From assembly GCF_015477775.1 (NCBI RefSeq), contig NZ_JADLQO010000016.1, forward strand, positions 1 through 64,000: 64,000 bases of DNA, written 5' to 3'. Position numbers and translations under genes: made by a program. Each line of letters begins with the position of its first letter. Position 1 is the stretch's first letter. The notes beneath the pieces are model-generated. The model saw only the letters and a list, made by a program, of their open reading frames with translations, searched no databases and was not told the DNA's origin. Below are positions 59,627-64,000 of the stretch, piece after piece. Source of the DNA: Nocardia abscessus. Lineage in GTDB: Bacteria > Actinomycetota > Actinomycetes > Mycobacteriales > Mycobacteriaceae.

Positions 59627-60546
59627 GCCCGCCAGGCGAGCAGGTTGTTGTACACGGACGTGTTGATCCGGGTGCCGGAGTTCGAGGTCGCACCGCCGTA
59701 GGCGTGGATCGCGAACGCCATCCGTTGCCCGTCGACGAGGCGGTACACCGCGCTGCCGCTCTGGCCGCCGACGGTGTCGGTCTCGTAGAACACCTTCTGC
59801 TCGTTGACCGCCGAGACCCTGGAGCCGTGGTACCACTGCGTGCCTGCCGGCTTGTCCCCCGGATACCCGGAGATGTTCGCTGTCGCCGCCCTCAGCGTGG
59901 CGTCGTTGTACACACCGAAACCGAACCAGCCCGTCGTATTGCCGAGGTTGGTCGGCAGCACGATGGCGCCGTAGTCGAAGTTCTGATTGCCGTTGACGGT
60001 CCAGCCGGTCACCGACCGGAACGCGCCGCCCGAGGCGACGACCGACCCGAACGGCTGCGCGGCGCCGTTGCGGCCGGGGATCACCTGGATCGAGCGCACC
60101 CAGCCGTCGCGGTTGGGCACACCGCTGTTCTTGATGAAGACCACGTGTCCCGCCGTGCCGAGCGTGTGCGGACCGAGGAACCAGCCGGTTCCACCCCAAT
60201 GCGAGCCGTCCGCCGCGGTGATCAGCAGCGAGGCGTGCACTCGCCACGGGTAGTCCGCGGTGGCCGTCACCTGCACGCGGTCGTCGTCGCCGATGACCCT
60301 CTCGATCATCGATACTTCGGGCGAGCCGTAGGACGCCCAGGCGATATCGGGCAGTTCGGAAAGCTCGGCGAGGTCGGTTTCGGCCGCCCCACCGGAGACG
60401 GCGTAGCCCTCGATGTCCTCGATATCGTCCGCGGCCGCGGTGACGCCGGGGCGAGAGCCGGTCGCGGGTAGCTGCTCGGCCTCTTCGATGAGGGTTCCCG
60501 CACTCGACACCGGAGTGTGGCCCTGCAATTTCAAATCGTTGTTCAT
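59623..60546 (-). CDS. V8/trypsin-like serine protease (S1-type), no signal peptide
   Basis: 307 residues from ATG 60546 with GGAG upstream. Triad: His 134 (TAGHVV), Asp 191 (NFDYGAIVL), Ser 263 (GGQSGSAV). The fold matches glutamyl-endopeptidase-like enzymes. Residues 1-85 form an acidic, apparently disordered leader (EDIEGY, DLAELSELPDI) instead of a secretion signal. First gene of the three-gene protease operon. Confidence 0.85.
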   Translation of the reverse strand: MNNDLKLQGHTPVSSAGTLIEEAEQLPATGSRPGVTAAADDIEDIEGYAVSGGAAETDLAELSELPDIAWASYGSPEVSMIERVIGDDDRVQVTATADYPWRVHASLLITAADGSHWGGTGWFLGPHTLGTAGHVVFIKNSGVPNRDGWVRSIQVIPGRNGAAQPFGSVVASGGAFRSVTGWTVNGNQNFDYGAIVLPTNLGNTTGWFGFGVYNDATLRAATANISGYPGDKPAGTQWYHGSRVSAVNEQKVFYETDTVGGQSGSAVYRLVDGQRMAFAIHAYGGATSNSGTRINTSVYNNLLAWRA

Positions 60547-60867
60547 CGGTTTTCTCCAATCTCGAGGTGCCACGGATGGTGATGACCCGGCCCGATCCGG
60601 CCGTGTCCGCGTTGGCCATACGATTGCTAGAAGCTGTCGGAAGCTGTTGCTCCGACGACGAGAACTCTTCCGCGGCCATCTGCGGGGGACATGCGTAATG
60701 CACTACTCGAAATCGACCCGTCGGTTTGATTCGCTCTCAGTTAGCACTGTGGATAACCTGCGAGTTGCGGGAGATGTGTCGGGTGTCAAAGTGGCACGAC
60801 TGTTCCGGCCCCGGATGCGGGCGAGCGCCACTGCTCGGTCAGCGCTCGAATCCGGCACTCGGTGCGG
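60547..60867. other. intergenic region upstream of protease operon
   Basis: 321 bases between the protease start and the sigma-factor stop, both on the minus strand. It should hold the protease promoter. Only a short direct repeat, GAAGCTGT twice with a 10-base period (60630-60637, 60640-60647), stands out. Confidence 0.4.
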
Positions 60868-61926
60868 TTACGAGGCCGACCAGGGGCTCGGGAGCGATCG
60901 CGGGAGCCCGAACGACGGGAGCACGCTGTTGTCGAAGCGGGTCATGGCGCTGATCCGGTCACCGGTCAGGGTGAGGACGTAGAGGCCGGTTCCGTAGCGG
61001 ATGCCGGTCGGCGTGCGCAGATAGGCTCCGAACGCCGGTTGACCGTTGGCTCGTGTCGCTACGAGGTCGAATCTCCGGCCTGCGCGGAAGATTTCGGCGC
61101 AGAAGCGGACCACGATGTCTCGGCCTCGGTATTCGAAGGGCATCGGTGGCATCGATACGAAGACGTCGTCGGTCAGCAAGGTCACCAGCGCGTCGACATC
61201 GGCGGATTCCCATGCGCGGACGAATTTCGCCACGATGGCCTCCTCCGCGGTTGCGTCGGAGGCGGGCCGAGGTTCGCCGTCGGGCGCGGGCCGTCGGTAT
61301 TGCAGGCCCGCCCGCGCCCGTTTGAGGGCGCTTTTGACCGAGTCGACGGTCGAGTCCAGCATCGCCGCCACCTCGTCGGCGCGGAATCCGAGGACATCGC
61401 GCAGGATCAGCACGGCGAGCTGGCGAGGTGGCAGGATCTGGAGGGCGGTCACGAAGGCAAGGGAGATGGCCTCGGTCTGCTCGTAGCGGGCCTCCGGGCC
61501 GAGCGGCGCCTCGATGACACCCTCGCCCTGCGCATCGGGAAACGGCTCCAGCCAGACGATTTCGCCGAGCCGGGTCGGCTCGGGCGGTTCGACGCCGGGC
61601 ACATCCCATGCCTTGGCCGGGCGGCGGCCGGCCGACCGGCGCGCGTTGAGGCACCGGTTGGTGGCGATTCGGTAGAGCCAGGTGCGCAGCGAGGCGCGTC
61701 CCTGGAACTCGCCGAAGCCTTGCCAGGCGGCCAGCAACGTCTCTTGCAGGGTGTCCTCGGCGTCTTGGAACGATCCGAGCATCCGGTAGCAATGCACTTG
61801 CAGCTCCCGGCGGTAGGGCTCGATCAGCTCCCGGAACGCCTCGCCGTCTCCGGCTCGCGCCCGGGACCTCAGGTCGCCGGCTACCACCCTCGCGTCACCT
61901 TCTCCCGCATCTCGGGGCACTTCCAT
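60868..61926 (-). CDS. ECF sigma factor with SnoaL-like C-terminal domain
   Basis: 352 residues from the ATG at 61926; a TTG at 61953 is also possible. Sigma region 2 is at about 25-95 (HCYRMLGSFQDAEDTLQETLL, LRTWLYRIATNRCLN), region 4 at about 150-205 (LPPRQLAVLILRDVLGFRADEVA), followed by a SnoaL/NTF2-like domain to ~335. This is the SigG/SigJ-type ECF group, in which the extra domain may regulate the sigma factor in place of an anti-sigma factor. Divergent from a RibD/DHFR-like gene. Confidence 0.88.
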   Translation of the reverse strand: MEVPRDAGEGDARVVAGDLRSRARAGDGEAFRELIEPYRRELQVHCYRMLGSFQDAEDTLQETLLAAWQGFGEFQGRASLRTWLYRIATNRCLNARRSAGRRPAKAWDVPGVEPPEPTRLGEIVWLEPFPDAQGEGVIEAPLGPEARYEQTEAISLAFVTALQILPPRQLAVLILRDVLGFRADEVAAMLDSTVDSVKSALKRARAGLQYRRPAPDGEPRPASDATAEEAIVAKFVRAWESADVDALVTLLTDDVFVSMPPMPFEYRGRDIVVRFCAEIFRAGRRFDLVATRANGQPAFGAYLRTPTGIRYGTGLYVLTLTGDRISAMTRFDNSVLPSFGLPRSLPSPWSAS

Positions 61927-62039
61927 CGTGTACAGACACCACCCGGGACGCAAAGGGGTCGGTCGCGGGGCGCCACTTCCCCGACATAGCGGTGTCTACA
62001 TCACTGGTAAGTGTCGACGCCGAACCAGGAGCGACCCGA

Positions 62040-62618
62040 ATGGGAAAGATCATCATCAGCGAGAACGTCTCCCTCGACGGAGTGATCCAGGACCCGACCG
62101 GTGAGGAGGGCTTCGGGCGTGGCGGTTGGTTCCTCGGGATCGGGGACGAGGACCGCGAAGCGTGGGCCGAGCTCTTGCTCGGCGAGGCGCTGGCCGCCGA
62201 GGCCCTGCTGCTCGGCAGGCGCAGCGACGAGTGGTTCGCCGCGCGCTGGCCGTCCAGGAGCGGCGCGTGGGCGGACAGATTGAACAGCCTGCCCAAGTAC
62301 GTGGTGTCCTCGACGCTCCGGCAGCCCGAGTGGAGCAACGCGACCGTCCTCGCGGGTGAGGTGGTGCCCGAGGTCTCGAAGCTGAAGCGGGAGGTGGGCG
62401 GTGACATCGTCGTCTACGCCAGCGCCCAGCTCGTCCACACGCTGCTCGAGCACGACCTCGTGGACGAACTGCGGCTGACCGTGTATCCGCTGGTGCTCGG
62501 GGCCGGTCGGCGTCTCTTCGGCGAGACCGTCGCCGAAAAACAGTTGCGCCTCGTCGACGCCCGCACCGTCGGCGCGAGCCTCGTCTTCCTCGTCTACCGG
62601 GCCGTCCGACACGCCTAG
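62040..62618 (+). CDS. dihydrofolate reductase family protein (RibD C-terminal-like)
   Basis: 192 residues from ATG 62040, preceded by AGGAG. Motifs: KIIISENVSLDGVIQDP at the N-terminus, LLLGRRSDEWF near 60-75, KYVVSST, and VYPLVLGAGRRLF near 150, all typical of the RibD-C/YwjB-type reductases. Substrate unknown. Such genes often stand next to ECF sigma factors with SnoaL tails in actinobacteria. Confidence 0.82.
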   Translation: MGKIIISENVSLDGVIQDPTGEEGFGRGGWFLGIGDEDREAWAELLLGEALAAEALLLGRRSDEWFAARWPSRSGAWADRLNSLPKYVVSSTLRQPEWSNATVLAGEVVPEVSKLKREVGGDIVVYASAQLVHTLLEHDLVDELRLTVYPLVLGAGRRLFGETVAEKQLRLVDARTVGASLVFLVYRAVRHA

Positions 62619-62665
62619 CGTGCGGGAACGGCCGTTACCCGATACCGACGACGACTGATCGGGCA

Positions 62666-62748
62666 GTCGGGCCGACCGTGGGGCAGTCGACGGTGCGGTT
62701 CGATTGTGCGGTCGGGCCGACCGTGGGCAGTCGACGGTGCGGCTCGAT
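62666..62748. repeat. two-copy direct repeat of ~39 bases
   Basis: Copy 1 (62666-62704) and copy 2 (62711-62748) start GTCGGGCCGACCGTGGG and end CGAT; they differ by one missing G and one T/C change. They lie in the 286-base gap before argS. Confidence 0.85.
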
Positions 62749-62904
62749 CGGGCGGGTCAGGGTGTCGGGGCGCTGTGGGCTGTGCTTCGACCGCGTCGAT
62801 GGCCACCGGGCGATCCGCCACGGCGGTGCGCGCTGAAAGTCACGTGAACGATGCCGGGTTCATTGGGATACTGGCGCATCCCTACAACCAGGAGGATTCG
62901 TCCC

Positions 62905-64000
62905 GTGACCCATTCCGGGGTTCTGCCATTGCTCGATCAGGTCGCCGCCGCTGTCTCCGACGCGATCGACCGAACCCGACCGGAGACGGCGGGGGCAGAC
63001 CCGGTGGTGCGACGATCCACCCACGCCGACTTCCAGTCCAACGCCGCGCTCGCGCTCGCGAAGCGGCTGAAGCTCCGGCCGTCGGATTACGCGGCCGAAC
63101 TGGCGACGGCACTGGCTTCCGCGCCCGGGCAGGTGTTCCGGTCGGTCGAGTTGTCCGGCCCGGGATTCCTGAATCTCACGGTGCCCGATCGAGCTGTCTG
63201 GCAGCAGGTCTCGGCGCGGCTGAGCGACGCGCGGCTCGGCGTGCCCGCCACCGAGGACGGACGCCGCACGGTGATCGACTATTCCGCGCCGAACATCGCC
63301 AAGGAGATGCACGTCGGGCATCTACGCACCACGATCATCGGTGACAGCTTGTCCCGCGTACTGGACTTTCTCGGCGCAGGGGTGATCCGCCAGAACCATC
63401 TCGGCGACTGGGGAACCCAGTTCGGGATGCTCATCCAATATCTCGACGAGCACCCGGAGGCGCGATGGCGGCACGACGAGCTCGACGGCGCGAATTCGGC
63501 GGTCTCGGCCCTCGACCGGCTCTACCGGACGGCGCGGGCCGCCTTCGACGCCGACCCGGACTTCGCCGACCGCTCCCGCGCGCGGGTGGTCGCCTTGCAG
63601 GCCGGTGATCCGCCCACCCTGGCCCGGTGGAGCGAGATCGTCGCCGAGTCGGAGAAGGCGTTCGGCGACATCTACGACCGCCTCGGCGTCCTGCTCACCC
63701 CCGAGGACAGCGTGGGCGAATCGTTCTACAACTCGATGCTCGCGGACACCATCGATGAGCTGGTCGCCAAGGGCATCGCGGTGGAAAGCGACGGCGCGCT
63801 GGTCGTGTTCTCCGAGACGGTGACCGGCCCCGACGATCAGCCGGTGCCGTTGATGGTGCGCAAACGCGACGGGGGATACGGCTACGACACCACCGATCTC
63901 GCGACCATCCGCTACCGGATCGGCGCTTTGCGTGCCGAGCGGCTGTTGTATGTGACCGACTCCCGCCAGGCCCTGCACTTCCAGTTGGTGTTCGAGACCG
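62905..64000 (+). CDS. argS: arginyl-tRNA synthetase, N-terminal part (cut by window end)
   Basis: The first ~365 residues of a class I ArgRS. Start GTG 62905 with GGAGG at 62891-62895. The N-terminal Add-1 domain is followed by the HIGH motif as HVGH at 136-139 within YSAPNIAKEMHVGHLRTTIIGD, then NHLGDWGTQFGMLI. These blocks are those of the E. coli-type ArgRS; the ArgRS I expect in Mycobacteriales has SANPTGPIHLGG instead. It may therefore be a second or transferred copy. The KMSKS part lies outside the window. Confidence 0.9.
   Translation, partial: MTHSGVLPLLDQVAAAVSDAIDRTRPETAGADPVVRRSTHADFQSNAALALAKRLKLRPSDYAAELATALASAPGQVFRSVELSGPGFLNLTVPDRAVWQQVSARLSDARLGVPATEDGRRTVIDYSAPNIAKEMHVGHLRTTIIGDSLSRVLDFLGAGVIRQNHLGDWGTQFGMLIQYLDEHPEARWRHDELDGANSAVSALDRLYRTARAAFDADPDFADRSRARVVALQAGDPPTLARWSEIVAESEKAFGDIYDRLGVLLTPEDSVGESFYNSMLADTIDELVAKGIAVESDGALVVFSETVTGPDDQPVPLMVRKRDGGYGYDTTDLATIRYRIGALRAERLLYVTDSRQALHFQLVFET

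Noticed and set aside
61934..61997. AGACACC / GGTGTCT dyad between sigma factor and RibD-like gene
   Set aside because: Only seven bases per arm, 50 bases apart; could be chance in this composition.

Overview
The window is high-GC actinobacterial DNA. The content points to Mycobacteriales, most likely Nocardia or a close relative: a mycofactocin locus, a KstR-type operator in front of a kshB-like steroid-oxygenase reductase, and two giant NRPS genes with an MbtH partner. The genus is inferred; no rRNA or other decisive marker is present. No tRNA, IS element, prophage or CRISPR array was seen.

Layout. (1) 187-3514: accessory housekeeping genes, namely a glutamate-racemase-like protein, an AlkD-type DNA glycosylase, and an SDR enzyme divergent from its probable TetR repressor. 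(2) 3602-5357, minus strand: a TetR regulator and a kshB-like reductase, with a perfect KstR consensus in front of the reductase. (3) 5708-10584: a rearranged mycofactocin (mft) cluster, mftA, a fused mftB-mftC, mftF and mftG. mftD and mftE are absent from their usual place between C and F; a hairpin-bearing 195-base spacer lies there instead. (4) 10710-12080: a GAF-domain regulator with a SARP-like C-terminus. (5) 12480-55856: a 13-module NRPS made of two proteins (5,939 and 8,432 residues) plus an MbtH-like protein, all on the plus strand. (6) 55936-57999: an XRE/TPR-like regulator divergent from two very small genes. (7) 58203-60546: a three-gene operon of a V8/trypsin-like protease, an 84-residue CnaB-like protein and a subtilase, none with a visible signal peptide. 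(8) 60868-62618: an ECF sigma factor with a SnoaL-like tail, divergent from a RibD/DHFR-like reductase. (9) 62905-end: the start of an arginyl-tRNA synthetase of the E. coli-like subtype, cut by the window edge.

The NRPS is the main item. Domain order is C1(EntF-like)-A1-T1-C2-A2-T2-C3-A3-T3-C4-A4-T4-C5-A5-T5-C6 // A6-T6-C7-A7-T7-C8-A8-T8-C9-A9-T9-C10-A10-T10-C11-A11-T11-C12-A12-T12-C13-A13-T13-TE. The two proteins meet inside module 6, between C6 and A6. Facing ends carry matching ~90-residue pieces that look like the N-terminus of an adenylation domain, possibly a docking pair. Hand-read specificity codes give Ser at modules 1, 3, 6 and 10 and Thr at 4; modules 7 and 11 share one unassigned code, 5 and 13 have related codes, and 8 has a broken pocket motif. 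The expected product is an N-acylated, Ser-rich tridecapeptide released, perhaps cyclised, by the C-terminal thioesterase. I found no E domain, no tailoring enzyme and no starter-unit activating gene in the window.
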